This document shows positions 34,379 through 46,216 of a stretch of DNA of 64,000 bases, piece by piece (within the stretch, counting starts at the first letter, position 1; every line of letters begins with the position of its first letter). The notes beneath the pieces were generated by a model. The model was not told where the DNA came from, did no database searches, and saw only the letters and a program-made list of their open reading frames with translations. This DNA comes from Heliocidaris tuberculata (taxonomy: Eukaryota; Echinodermata; Echinoidea; Camarodonta; Echinometridae), in contig CM046841.1 in assembly GCA_025618425.1 (NCBI GenBank), forward strand, positions 12,493,144 through 12,557,143, read 5' to 3'. A program made the position numbers and the translations under genes.

Positions 34379-34536
34379 GGGCCCTGTTGCATAAAACTTA
34401 CCATTAATGGTAACTCTGCTATCAATGGTAATTACCATGGTAACATCACTCAACAGCCAATCAAAATCAAGGTTTCCATGGGAGTTACCATTGATGGCAA
34501 AGTTACCGTTAATGGTAATTTTTATGCAACGGGGCC
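34379..34536. mobile_element. MITE with GGGCC termini
   Basis: It starts GGGCCCTGTTGCATAAAAC and ends TTTTTATGCAACGGGGCC; inverted ends of about 35 bp include 'ttaccattaatggtaac'. It lies just downstream of the MS4A-like gene's stop. Confidence 0.75.
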
Positions 34537-34844
34537 ATGATGATACATGTATCAATTAAAATACAATTATGCAATGGAAAGAATACAAAAGTACTGATAC
34601 AAATTTTAGAAAGAGATTGACGAGTACTGAAAGGATGAAATTTTCCATTTCGTGAGAAGCATCGATAATTGTAATGGGGGCTATCGTAATCTTTTTACGA
34701 CCAGTTCATGCACAGATGTACTCTTAAAGGGACGTGACTATTCAAACGTGACTCCAAATCGACTACCAACCGATCGCATCATGGCAATTATATAGGGGAA
34801 ATTTTCGTTCGGTCTGCCCTGGTGTCGGTTGGCGCGACAGGGTA

Positions 34845-35307
34845 TTATTCCTTTGCGTCATTGTGATGTTGCTCAGCAGCAGGAAACTGGGCGTGGCCTG
34901 GACCGGCTACGTAGTAACTGGGCGGAGCAACAAGATTGGAGGGCTGCTGCGGCTGCATCTGATTGGCCGCTGGCACCAGAATGTAAGACGGTTGTCCCTG
35001 ATTGGTGGATCCAGGCGCTGGCATGGCAGGAGAGGGTCCCTGCTGCACGATGAACATTCCAGCTTGGTTGGGAACTTGGAAGTCAAATTCAAATTCAAAT
35101 TCAAATTCAAATTCAAATGGAAAAAACCCAAGACTTAGACAGAACTACGGATCATATCATATAGATTATATTTATATATTATTATAATATATTACATTTT
35201 TTCGTCAGGCAAAACGTCAGAAACGTCATAAAAACTTGTTATTATTATTTGATGATTTTAAAACTATTCATGTTTTGCTTCGGCTTGTGTGGGCATGTGG
35301 ATATGCA

Positions 35308-35378
<71 letters not shown>

Positions 35379-35836
35379 GTGTGTAAGACTTCTCGATCTT
35401 TATGTAACTATTCCATTCACATTCATTGCATACCTTACCAGGACTAGTCCGGATATTTATAATATAGCATTTTTTGCATGTTCTTTTTTTAATTGCATAA
35501 ACTATCGCAATGAATCCATTTGGTAGGATTATGTTTCCTATTAAGTGAACTCATAATTGAATCGATTTAAAATACCTTGTTGGTGGCCAGCCGTAGACAC
35601 TGTCGTGCCTTGTACAGGTTGAAGTTGAAAGGTGGTCTGGAAAGAAATGATCGGTCTAAATATAAAATTCTATTCATGTATTTACTTTTGGCATAAAATT
35701 TCCCCCAAAACGTGCAGCTTGCACTCTCCCCAAATTTCCAAGCGAGACAACAACAACAACAACAACAACAACAACTACTACAAAATAATAATAAAATAAA
35801 TAAATGAAAATAAATAGATAACTGAATAATAATAAT

Positions 35837-35874
<38 letters not shown>

Positions 35875-38800
35875 TAATAATAATAATAATAATTGTAGGC
35901 CTACTTTTCAGTCACATAATTTGTTTGTTTAGTTTTGACTGAATTTTATTTCTGAGTTTAATTTCATGTCATTTTCATGTCGGTTATTTCCACTTCCAAC
36001 AAAATAAAATACAATATTACATTAATGATACAAAATAGTCTAATATTACAGAAAAAATATATAAAAACATTTTCAGACTTTATCAATTTACTTGAATACA
36101 AAGAAAATTTGTATATGGGAAATTAACATTTTACAATTAACAGAATTTGTGGAAGGGTGGGAGACCGTCATTATGAGCTAGTTGCTTGATGTCGGTGGCG
36201 GCCTCAAAGTAGAAAAAGCGACATAGAACTAACAAATTTGAAGAAAAGAGATCATGATGGTGCAGTGCAAGTGCATTAGCAATGGGGTCAAAATGTATTT
36301 ATGAATTGTATGGATAAAATGAATAATCAATAAATACTATAAATTATATATAGATAGGCAATGTGGTGGATTTGAATATAATGTTATTAGATTGCGTTTC
36401 ATAGTCGCTTTAAAAGAGTAAATTGAGGAACACATTTTAACTGTTGTGGGTAGATTAATCCACAAGTCAGGGCCATGGTGTCTAACTGATTTATGCATTA
36501 TTAATAATTTTGGGTTTGTTAGATGAACAATTTTCTGAAATATGGGGAGGGTATGTGTGAATTATACTGTTTAGATTAAATAAATTTTGAAATGAGGAAG
36601 GAATTGGTTATTTTTATATTGAAACATAATTTTTTTTTTTTAATTCAAATTTTATTTATTGATTGATTTTCATTTATTATAATATGACATACCGGGGCAG
36701 GTTGTGGAGACTGAGACTGAGCACAACACTGGTCACAGCTACCACAATCATTGCAACATTTCTTGCAGCAACTCTCGCAACCCGGCCATGACGCACAACA
36801 GCCGAACGATGCTGAGAGGCTGCACACAACGATGAGAAATAACCCGTCGACCGCTATCAGGGCATTCATCGCTTGTCTGGCGCCCTATACGTAGAAATAA
36901 AAATAATGAAGTATGAGTATCAAGCCTAGCTTGTTTACATTATGACGCGGTAAAACAGCCTTAAGACAACAAAAACGCACACCCACACCCCCCCCACACA
37001 CACACAAACTAAACTGGAAAAATAAAAATAAAAAAAGGGAAAATGAAATCATGGTCGCTTCCAATTTCTGTATATAATTCTCAGATGAGTGAGTGTGTTC
37101 ATCAGGGTCCTTTGTTGCATGAAGTGTATACCAATCACCTAAGAAAATAATTTGTCTATATAGCAAAAAATAAATGATCTCAAAGAAGTTTACCTTGTAG
37201 TTTATAGCTTAACGGTTAAGGAGCATGAAGGAAATAAAGGATAACATGAAAATGCGCGCGTGGAACCCAACTCCGACGTGGGTTCCGCACAAGCCCTATT
37301 CTTTGTGAGCGCGTAGGGGTGGGTAGCCTAGCTAGTCTACTTACAAGTATCTTTTATGTTTATGGCGTCTTCTTCAGGATATATATATATATATGTGTGT
37401 GTGGGTGTGTGTATGTGTGTGTGCGCGCGCGCGCGTGTGTGTGTGTGTGTGTGTAATTGGTACCCTTTGAGAGCTTAATTCATTTAGGTCTAAGTGCTAA
37501 TTAATCAGTGTACGAGTTGGACTGTTGGATTTTCTAGTATCGCACTTTGGTGTCAAATAGAATAAGGGACCCTTAGGTTTCAGTGATTCAGTTTGCCTGC
37601 CTCGTTCCAGGCAACTTGTCAATGCACTTCAAGAGATTTAAAAAAAATATTTTCAACCTTCTTGTTTTGTATTATTTGTTCTTTTTTTAAAAATTTCCAT
37701 GAATTTTGATTTCCCCCAAAATAGAAATAACAATAATACTACTCTTGACTTATACTAATAATGACAGTAATAATAATAACAACAACAATAATGATAATAT
37801 AACAATAATGGGCAAGCACACAACTTTATATGCGCCATGTTATGTACAACTCACCGCTGCTGTACCGCAGGGTTCTGCTAACCAGTAGTATCCGTTTGGC
37901 GCGCATATTCGTGGATAGTATTCCCCATAGTAATACCCACCAAGCGGCTCTTTCAAAGGGGCAATGATATGCATCACAAACAGAGCGATGGCCATCGCAC
38001 AGCCTACTATGGACAATCCCATGTAGGCACGGATCTAGGATTTCAACCAAAAAAAAAGTCAAAATGGTTTGAAGTTGTAGCTTAGAACAATAGCTTGCCT
38101 TACAAAGCTCGGCTCATCTCGAACGAGGTGTCATTTTGCTAACGTTAGGACCGCGTCAGTGAAAGAGTGATATCCTTTAAAAGGTGTTTGCAGAATTAAC
38201 AGTGCAAACAATACTTTTAATAAGTGGCGGGTTGATTGCCTCCACAGGCTCAATCAGCGCATGTAACGACGCAATCGAAAGGACGCCTCGTGTGAGCCGA
38301 GCTTTATGGACATGCTCAGATTGTTACGGTTGTGGGAAACGAACATCAACATAATGATCTTTCCACACTACTTTAAAAAAAAAAACCAGAATGAATAGTA
38401 GCTTATAACATAATTATAACATTTATCTAAACCCCTCAAAAAAAAGTCTGGAAACTCAAGTTCGATCGATTATATCTCTCTTGTCATGGCATAATCATCG
38501 CTTTGTTTAGTATCATATTACAATGTGTGATACCATATATGTTATGATTTTGCAGTCATGGAATGAGCAGTACCGTACATCAGAATAAGGGGTCAAAAGT
38601 GAAAAGTTGCAAAATGCACTCACTGGTAAGCACTGGTATTGTTATGCAGAGTACTCTTATTTCTTTGACATAAGAGAGTGTTATTTTTGTAAATGAGCGT
38701 GGGGCTATTGTTCCCAACTGGTCATCCAGGAATGACAAATTCTGAAGAATCCTGAAAACTAAATTTAATCCACTGTCTAAGTCTCAAACATGAAAATAAA

Positions 38801-41800
38801 CATGAAAATTTTGAATTTAACCTTGAAGTTTCTATCGTGCTTGTTCTGTTTTGCTGGGGTTTTTTCTCTTACAGAGATAAATTCATGTGAAATAAAGTAA
38901 CATGTTTTGTTTGAATGTTCATGCATGTTTGATTGAGTGATAATGCATGATTGTTTTGGTGCTTGTATGTTTGTTCGACTTCATGCATGTTTGTTTCAGT
39001 GCAGTGTGGAGGATATTATTATGATGCTCATGAAAGATCATTTGAAAACACAGCAGCCCTACACTTTTAAAAGAAAGAAGAATGCAAAGCCGAACAATTA
39101 GAGCACTGCATTTTGCAACTTTTCACTTTTGAGCCTGCCCCTTATTTTGATGTACTGCACATTTGAGGCTGCAAAATCATAACAAAGGGGATGTCATTTT
39201 AAAGAAAAATAAATACACTTTATAATGATAGGCCTATTAAACGTAGCAATGATTGTGCCATGACAAGAGATTTATAATCGATCATAATTGAGTTTCCAAA
39301 CTTTTTTGAGGGGTTTATATACAGTGCGAATACCTGCCCCTCCCCCTCCCAGGTTCTAGCGCCTATACTGTGAAGCCTTGTCTACTCAAATATTACAAAA
39401 TATTAGATAGCTCTTATACAAATACGAAGGTGTGATTGGTCCACAGCTCGTCACGTGATATCGATTGCGGAGATCGCAATTTACATATTTTCACTCCCGG
39501 TCATTTTTCGGTGATATATATATTGACCGACCGGTAACCATCAGTACCGATATCCTAACACGGGGGGGGGGGGGGGGGGGGGGGTCGATCGCACCCCCCC
39601 CCCAAAAAAAAAAAAAAAAATTAGTTCATGGTAAAAATGACCCTGAAATGACCCCAATTGGTACGCGCACGAGCATTTGTTTTGGTGGACGCGCTACTTA
39701 TTTAACGTGTACCATAGCGTGTAACATCATACCCGTGAGCGCGTCGTGGTGCGTATACATGCGCACAAAAGGACAGCGTATAAAGGTCAATTGTACTCGG
39801 TACAAATGACCTTTATCGATGCACATGCACAAATTGTAATTACGAACAAATTGGGGTCATTTCAGGGTCATTTTTGCCATGCACTAATTACGAACTAGCT
39901 TATTGTCGCCGGAGCATGTGTCGTATACAACCTAACAGTGCTTACCAAAGGCTGTGTATTCTTAGAAGCTGCCATTATGCCAATGACTCCAGTGAGAGCA
40001 AAGATCTGAAATGTGAGAACAATCACAGCAAAAACATGAAACTCTTTAAAAATAAAAAATAAAAAATAAATAAATAAATAATGAATTTTCACTCTTTTTA
40101 CACTCCCTTAGGAGTCACGTCAGGGATCACTTGTTTAGGAGTGAACATCGATTTATTTTAGAGTTCTCTCTGAAAAGAAAACGGAGTAAATTTTCACTCT
40201 ATTTTCACTCCCCCGCAAAGGCACGTCTATATTTTCACCCCCCCCCCAAAAAAAAAACCATTGAAAAATGTGAATTACTACACAGAATATGTTTTAAAAA
40301 ATATCTTTTTTAAATACCTTGTGAATTTACACCCAATCTTTTCTTGTTGTTGTAGAGGTAAATCGTCAATAGTTTCGCAAACTGACGTATACGCGCATCG
40401 GCTTAAGTACAGGAGACCCCCGGGGGGGGGGGGGGGCACTCAACTATATTGCTGTACACAAGCGCGACCACAGGTTTTCCAAACCACCCCTAAACAAGTT
40501 TTATCCATTGGTCAAATTTACACCCTATTCAAGGATTTTCGCGTGCTTTCTTGAAAATTTTACCCCCTAAACAAGTTTAACCTGCAAAACGTACCCCTAA
40601 ACAAGGTCTGCCTCGATTAAACCTCTAAAAAGTCAAGGTTTAACCACCTTAAACATTTAAACCTTAACAAGGTCTACCTCAATTTACATTAAACCTCTCA
40701 AACGTACCTGTCAGTAGCCACTATTTCTGATATTAACAATAGCAATTTATACAGCATGGGACAACACCAAGTTATTTCTCCATTGGATATCTCCCTTTAG
40801 ATGCTTGTGTAGAATAACAAAGGATGATAACTACCATGTCTGTTTCTGAAAACATCTTAGAATAATTCGTTTAGAAAAAATAAATATGAACACGATTAAA
40901 ACATACATGTATTCTCGTTCCTGATTAAAGAGTACGAGTTCTTCATAAGGTTAAATGTTGTTGAGTAATAGGAAGAGGGAGGAAGAGGTTACAATGATAA
41001 AGAACAATATTTTAGGCACTCCCCTATATGTCTCATATTAATTCAGTCTGAGAGTTTGTATTTCACCACAAAAAGATTAAAAGCTGTTGACGACAAACAT
41101 AATACATTGTTCTCATTTTTTTGAGTACGTGTAAAAGGAATTCCATCAGTACATTCAAATTTTGTCAGATATGAAGCATGTCATTTGACGCATTTTATTT
41201 TCCCAAATGGGTTGAACATTAAATAAGATTTTTCTAGACCCTTCCTTCATCTTCATTTCTTTTAGTTTGGCAACAACAATTACAGGCAAGAGCAGCATTA
41301 TAAAAAATTATACACAAGGTATGCATGCACAGTACATATTAATTGGTGGCAAGGTTTTGGTTTTGCATCAGTATTGAAAGCAAAAGCAACATAATTATAT
41401 CTGCACAACACTACGTTTTATATAACATCAACGTCAACTTTTGAAAGCAACGAATAGGTTCAACTTTATAGCTAAGAGTTCAGTCGTTGGGTACAAATTT
41501 AGTTCAAATGCAGAGAATAATCAAACCACGTACCTCCATGCGGCTTTCATACAAAGTCATCAAAAACCCTGATTTGGAATTAAATTAAAGTTTGCAAAAG
41601 AGACTCGTGCAATTCCAGATCGCACAAAATCCCCCGGCGAAATCCAGACAACTATACGGGGGAAAAGATATCCTAAACGCGTATGGAAAAAGTCCACAAA
41701 CATACCCTTCCCCCCCCCCCCCCCAATTTTTGGCGTTTTTGACATTTTTTTTTTTTTTTTTTTTTTTTTTTTGGGGGGGGGGGGGGGGGGTCGCGCTTGT

Positions 41801-41970
41801 GTACAGCAATATAGTTGAGTGCCCCCCCCCCCCCCCCGGAACAGGAGATACGTTGGTTTGCGAAACCAGAGACGAAATTTTTTTTATAAATGGCAGACTT
41901 TTAAAAATCACTTTTACTTTAACTTTTTTAACTTTTTACTTACAACTAATAGTAGTATAGTAATAGTTGT

Positions 41971-42002
<32 letters not shown>

Positions 42003-44918
42003 TAACGGTTGAGCCTCCCCCCAAAAACAATCAACAAAACCCGGTGCATTACATTAATACAATTCCTTATTACAATTCGAGAAATATTACCAATAGTCCA
42101 CTCCAGAGAGCCGTAGCAAAGACGGACCAGAAGGCTTTTATTGCGATGGTTACTATTCCTAACAGAACCAGCACGCATCCACCAGTCAGCTGCATGATGG
42201 CTGTCTTCTAAATTGATACAATACATGAAAAATATTTGCCGGTATTCTTAAAGATAAATATAAAGTACGGGTCAGGTCATGCGTATAAATAAGTAATCTG
42301 AAACTTTCTTTATGTAGTACCTAAGAATGTGTGTATTCTATCATTTCTGTGAGGTTTTGAAATCATCAAAATGATATAAAATAGACTCAATTTTGCTGAA
42401 AGTCACATCCACCGCACACAGAATTGGGTATGTGGGACTACACACATTTGGCATAAAAGTTTGGTCCAAGCTTTTCAGCTATTTCTCTTCGTATTTCGAA
42501 TATGATGGCATTTGAAGGGCAATCCTTTTTAGGGGATATTTTTCTATATTATTCTTCCAAATTGACATGTAAATTAATGAGAAAGCTCACAGTGCTTATT
42601 GATTAGGCAACTAGATATTGGCGCTCTATAAATTCCCAGATTGGATTGGATTGGATAGGAATGGATAGCGTATTTCACCTTTACCTGGGGTGCGTTTCAT
42701 CAAGTGTCTTGTCGGGTGATTTTTACCGATAAATTTTCTCTCAGCCAATCAGATGCAGGGATTTCAGTAGCTTATAACAGTTATTGCAACTTGTCATTGA
42801 GGACAAGTTTTATGAAACAGCTAGTGCCCAGAGCGCCAAGTGTCAACCTGTTCATCCCTAAAAAATAACCATTACTGTTCTGTCAGTAACTGAAAAACAT
42901 GATAACACGAAATAAATTTTTCATTTTCATTTCATGACTGGATAAATTATGTTTAAATATTCTTTGTTAACTAATTACAGTAGTTTGTGCAGAATAAAAG
43001 ACTTTGACAGTTCGCGCTCCATAAATCACTAGGCTAAAGCAAAGATCCCTTTTAAGATCTTTGGCTAAAGTGAACCTGGGGAGCTTTTCATCAAGTGTTT
43101 TGTCAGTGATTTTTACCAACAACTGTTATAAGCTACTGAAATCCTTGCATCTGATTGGCTGAGAGCAAATTTGACGGTAAAAATCACTGACAAAACACTT
43201 GATGAAAAGCTCCCCAGGTTTAACAAGAGACATTTGATAGTGTCAAGACAATGTCCTCCCACGTACTTCGATCCGAAGTACCTTCGACAGGCCTAAATTG
43301 CTGTGTCAAGAAAGCCTCGAAAAACTACGTTTGCCATAGGTATAACTCGTGAAAAGATGTCTCATTGTTTCTTCATATTTCATAGCTTATTCTATTTTGT
43401 TCAAGTCTGGTTTTTGCACGAGAGGGAGGATGGATAGTTAAAAAAACATTTATTGAACTTTTGTTTTCAATACATGCCACTATAAATCCATGGGATTATG
43501 CCTGTTTTTTGACAGAAAACAAACTTTTTTAACACAGGGTTAAAACGTGAAAACATGGATTTTAAGAATGATTATTGTTTCTCTGGTTGTAACTTGAAAT
43601 TATTTTAAATGTGACTGACCTGTAATTTGAGACTCTGAAAAAGCTTAATGAAGGTTCGAAAAGTGGAAGAGACCCCGCATAAATTTCAGGGACTATATGC
43701 ATGCTTTTGGCCTTCTAGCTGCCAAAGGTTAACACACAAAAACAGGGATTTGTGAATGATTTTAATTCCCCCAGAATTAATTTGAAATTATTTTTTAAAA
43801 ATGTGACTTACATGAAATATGAAGCTCTGGAAAGGAATGATTACTTAAGGCTCAGTAAGTCGAATAGACCCCCCATGAATTTCAGGGACTATGCATGCTT
43901 TTGGCCCCCCCCCCCCCCCCCAAAAAGTCATCTGCCACCTTATGGTCACAACTGATCGTGCGTGATTTTGCACGCGCGTGTTCGCAGCTGCGATCGGCTG
44001 TGGGCCAATTCCTGCGATTCGTACGTCCTTCGTTTGTCATGGTCACAACCGACGTGCACCTCTCTGCATCTCGTTTTGCGCGTCTTGCACCCTCCTCAAA
44101 AACGCATCCCTCTGACATGCAAGAACTCTTGGGACTTGAGGCGAACGTACAGCTGTCGTATACAGGAACCGCGCAACCGACACGCGATGTCACGGCTCCG
44201 TAGGCTTATGGAGCCCTGGCCTCGCGGCTTCGTGAGCGTGAGATGTTCGCAAGAAGCCCGTGCTGGAAGTACGATGGCTGCGCGTATCACGTGCGTCCAT
44301 GAGAACACGTAGACACACGCAAAGATTGTTGGACATGTCCCACAGCCTCGATCTTGCGTGTCTTGCGTGCTCCTACGTGCCTGGAAAAAAACGTGTGTCC
44401 GACGCGAGGGTTTGCTGCGAAATTTGTCGCAGCTCCACACGCAAGGAGGTGCACGACCGGTTGTGACCAACCCTTTATGAATACTTGCACTTTTCTTATT
44501 AAAAAAAAAAAAAAATCGCTTTTCCGATTGAATCAGTCTTTCAATCAAATCTGTAATTTTTGTATGTGAAAAAGAAGTCTTCTGATCAGATCAGTCAGGT
44601 TTATTATTGAATCGGTAGTTTTCTGAATGCATCAATGCCTTTCTATTAAATCGGCAAGTTTTCTTTCTTGGATCATTAGGTTTTCTAATTGAATGAGAAA
44701 GTTTTATGATTGAGCCGTAACGTTTGTGATTACATAATTAGGTTTTCTAATAAGATAAGGTTTTTAAAAGGCCGTATCTGGACGAGCATTTAATAAAGTC
44801 CATTTCATGAACCTACCTTTAATCTTGAGAGGTAGGAAGAATGTTGACTGGCCTGATTTTGACCTTGAGACACGCTGTACATGTTTGACGTCACTGGTGC
44901 GGGGTTAAAGGTCGTCAT
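34845..44918 (-). CDS. MS4A/CD20-like four-pass membrane protein (seven exons)
   Basis: Minus-strand exons 44918-44817, 42207-42091, 40005-39946, 38034-37855, 36884-36693, 35636-35576 and 35074-34845 encode 313 residues. The first five introns are all phase 0, the last is phase 1. After a 34-residue polar N-tail come four hydrophobic segments: GGCVLVLLGIVTIAIKAF, LWSGLLIFALTGVIGIMAA, MGLSIVGCAMAIALFVMHII and LFLIVVCSLSASFGC. The ALWSGLL...GIMAASKNTQPL region and the SLSASFGC end of TM4 resemble the MS4A family, whose members sit in the plasma or endosomal membrane as receptor partners. The loop between TM3 and TM4 has two Cys and is rich in Tyr/Gly. After TM4 there is a run of 11 Cys in about 27 residues, then a Pro/Gln-rich tail. 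An acceptor at 44937 suggests a further 5' UTR exon. Function is inferred from family only. Confidence 0.86.
35083..35120. repeat. (AAATTC)n hexanucleotide repeat at an MS4A-like intron acceptor
   Basis: Five to six AAATTC units lie 8-45 bases from the acceptor of the last exon; on the transcript they read (GAATTT)n where a pyrimidine tract would be expected. Confidence 0.9.
35303..35375. repeat. (GA)n microsatellite
   Basis: GA run in the last intron of the MS4A-like gene. Confidence 0.95.
35746..35895. repeat. (AAC)n and (AAT)n microsatellites
   Basis: AAC units at about 35750-35775, AAT units at about 35830-35892, in intron 5 of the MS4A-like gene. Confidence 0.9.
35985..36640 (-). pseudogene. 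LINE 3'-end relic in MS4A-like intron
   Basis: On the minus strand decayed frames resemble the C-terminal tail of CR1/jockey-type LINE proteins: a 'HTYPPHISENCSSNKPKI' stretch, then 'WPxLVDLPTTVKMCSSIYSF'. The 3' end has the 'ttggaagtggaaa' text shared with 20893. Confidence 0.5.
37205..37480. repeat. Dispersed repeat (relative of 4676-4990) with (TG)n
   Basis: Same ordered phrases as 4676-4990, interrupted by (TA)n/(TG)n/(CG)n at 37380-37454. Confidence 0.6.
38104..38306. mobile_element. MITE with AAGC(T/C)CGG(C/T)TCA termini, copy 1
   Basis: It starts AAAGCTCGGCTCA, ends TGAGCCGAGCTTTA, and has 'gaggtgtcattttgctaac' inside the left end. A relative at 57084-57313 has TTAAGCCCGGCTCA ends. 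Confidence 0.7.
38430..39315. mobile_element. ~890-bp foldback with TA target (Tc1/mariner-like ends)
   Basis: The left arm 38430-38625 and right arm about 39100-39315 are inverted copies: AACCCCTCAAAAAAAAGTC outside, 'gataatcg'/'cttgtcatggca', then 'gtgaaaagttgcaaaatgca' inside. TA stands at both outer borders. The centre has 'tgcatgtttg' repeats and no gene. It lies in intron 3 of the MS4A-like gene. Confidence 0.75.
39561..39621. repeat. G-, C- and A-tract block
   Basis: About 22 G, then 'tcgatcgca', about 10 C and about 18 A. It abuts the foldback that follows. Confidence 0.9.
39620..39891. mobile_element. Foldback element, ~43-bp arms
   Basis: 'ttagttcatggtaaaaatga' + 'ccctgaaatgaccccaattg' at the left is mirrored by 'aattggggtcatttcagggt' + 'catttttgccatgcactaa' at the right. 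The middle is GC-rich. Confidence 0.75.
40360..40740. repeat. G-tract repeat with 'cccctaaacaag' tandem text
   Basis: A G-tract, 'gcactcaactatattgctgt' + 'acacaagcgcgacc', then three or four degenerate copies of 'cccctaaacaag(g/t)tt'. The first block occurs inverted at 41789-41838. Confidence 0.65.
41705..41870. repeat. C/T/G/C homopolymer block, inverted partner of 40400-40470
   Basis: C-tract, about 27 T, about 18 G, 'cgcgcttgtgtacagcaata' + 'tagttgagtg', then a C-tract. Reverse complement of the start of the 40360 repeat. Confidence 0.7.
42601..42668 (+). mobile_element. L2/SINE-type 3' end with (ATTGG)n tail
   Basis: 'attggcgctctataaattcc' followed by 'attggattggattgg', a standard 3' end plus short tandem tail. 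Confidence 0.5.
42687..42828. mobile_element. 'GTTTCATNAAAC' MITE, older copy
   Basis: It contains 'gcgtttcatcaagtgtcttg', 'cagccaatcagatgcaggga', 'agcttataacag' and 'aagttttatgaaac', matching 43075-43218 and 56306-56461. Confidence 0.65.
43075..43218. mobile_element. 'GTTTCATNAAAC'-family MITE with perfect 43-bp inverted ends
   Basis: Bases 43075-43117 and 43176-43218 are exact reverse complements (CCTGGGGAGCTTTTCATCAA at the outside). The 58-bp centre holds 'agctactgaaatccttgcat' + 'ctgattggctga'. It is the best preserved member in this window. Confidence 0.85.
43933..44472. mobile_element. GC-rich element with TGGTCACAAC termini
   Basis: The left end 'atggtcacaactgatcgtgc' is mirrored by the right end 'gcacgaccggttgtgacca', and a third copy of the end lies inside at about 44039. 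The interior is much richer in G+C than the flanks. Overlapping frames of 100-150 residues on both strands follow from composition. It lies in intron 1 of the MS4A-like gene. Confidence 0.6.
44514..44775. repeat. Degenerate ~28-bp tandem repeat
   Basis: About eight loose copies of 'ggttttctaattgaatcgg'-like units, ending just before MS4A-like exon 1. Confidence 0.6.
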
Positions 44919-45321
44919 TGTATCACTCGGTAATTTCTAGATTTAAAATAATAATGAATAAATAAATAAACCGAGAATCATACCGTGATTATAAAGTTTA
45001 CCTGAGTGGAAGCAAAGAAATAAGAAAAGCCCTCAAAAAACGTTAGATTAGTGAAAGTTAGTACATGTACCTCTATCACACTACCAAACCGATTCTTTTT
45101 GTTCGGCCTATAGTCGGTTTGTTTGATGTCGGTCTCGTCGGTGTGATTGTGGTTTTAAGGCGAACCATAAGCCTACAAACAATAAGAAATTTAGAATTTT
45201 GACAGCTAATGTCATTGTTAATATATGGCAAACCCATTCATTTGTCGATTCGTTCACAATATTTGGTGATACACAGACTACCAGCACATGCTCTTATTGG
45301 GAGTTGCTCTATCGGCGGAGT

Positions 45322-46216
45322 ATTGTCATTGCCATTCTCCCATCCACTGGAATTCTCCCATTGGAATACTTCCATTGGTATTCTCCCATTGGTATTCTCT
45401 CATTGCCATTCTCCAATTAGTATTCTCCCATCGGCATTCTCCCATTGGAATTCGTCCATTGGTATTCTCCCATTGGTATTCTCCCATTGGCATTCTCCCA
45501 TTGCCATTCTCCCATTGATATTCTCCCATCGGCATTCTCCCATTGGAATTCGCCCAGTGGTATTCTCCCATTGGTATTCTCCCTTTGGTATTCTCCCATT
45601 GCCATTCTCCCATTGGTATTCTCCCATCGCCATTCTCCCATTAGAATTCTCCCATCGGCATTCTCTAATTGGAATTCTCCCATTGGTATTCTCCCATTGG
45701 CATTCTCCCACTGGTATTTTCCCATTGGTATTCTCCCATTGCCATTTTCTCATTGGCATTCTCGCATTGTCATTCTCCCATTGTATTCTCCCATCGGCAA
45801 TCTCCCATTGGAATTCCCCCATTGGCATTCTCCCATCGGCTTTCTCCCATTGGCATTCTCCCAGTGGCATTCTCCCCTTGTATTCTCCCATTGCCATTTT
45901 CCCATTGCCATTCTCCCATTGGAATTATCCCATTGCCATTCTCCCATTGGCAGTCTCCCATTGGATTATCCCATTGGTATTCTCCCTTTGGAATTTTCCC
46001 ATTGGCATTCTCCCATTGTATTCTCCCATCGGCAATCTCCAATTGGAATTCCCCCATTGGCATTCTCTCATCGGCTTTCTCCCATTGGCTTTCTCCCAGT
46101 GGCATTCCCCCGTGACATTCTCCCCTTGTATTCTCCCATTGTTATTCTCCCATTGGCAATCTCCCATTGGAATTATCCCATTGGTATTCTCCCTTTGGCA
46201 TTCTCCCATTGGCATA
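45322..46216. repeat. 14-bp minisatellite, left part (~64 units)
   Basis: Unit CATTGG(T/C/A)ATTCTCC, 14 bases. Because 14 is not a multiple of 3, all three frames of a strand read the same 14-residue cycle (SPIGILPLVFSHWY on plus, MGEYQWENTNGRIP on minus) and none has a stop. That explains the 337- and 315-residue plus frames and the 165-residue minus frame; no other sign of a gene is seen. The array resumes at 49603. Confidence 0.9.

Noticed and set aside
43882..44548. Overlapping frames of 100-150 residues on both strands
   Set aside because: They lie in a GC-rich element with inverted ends; low stop density follows from composition.
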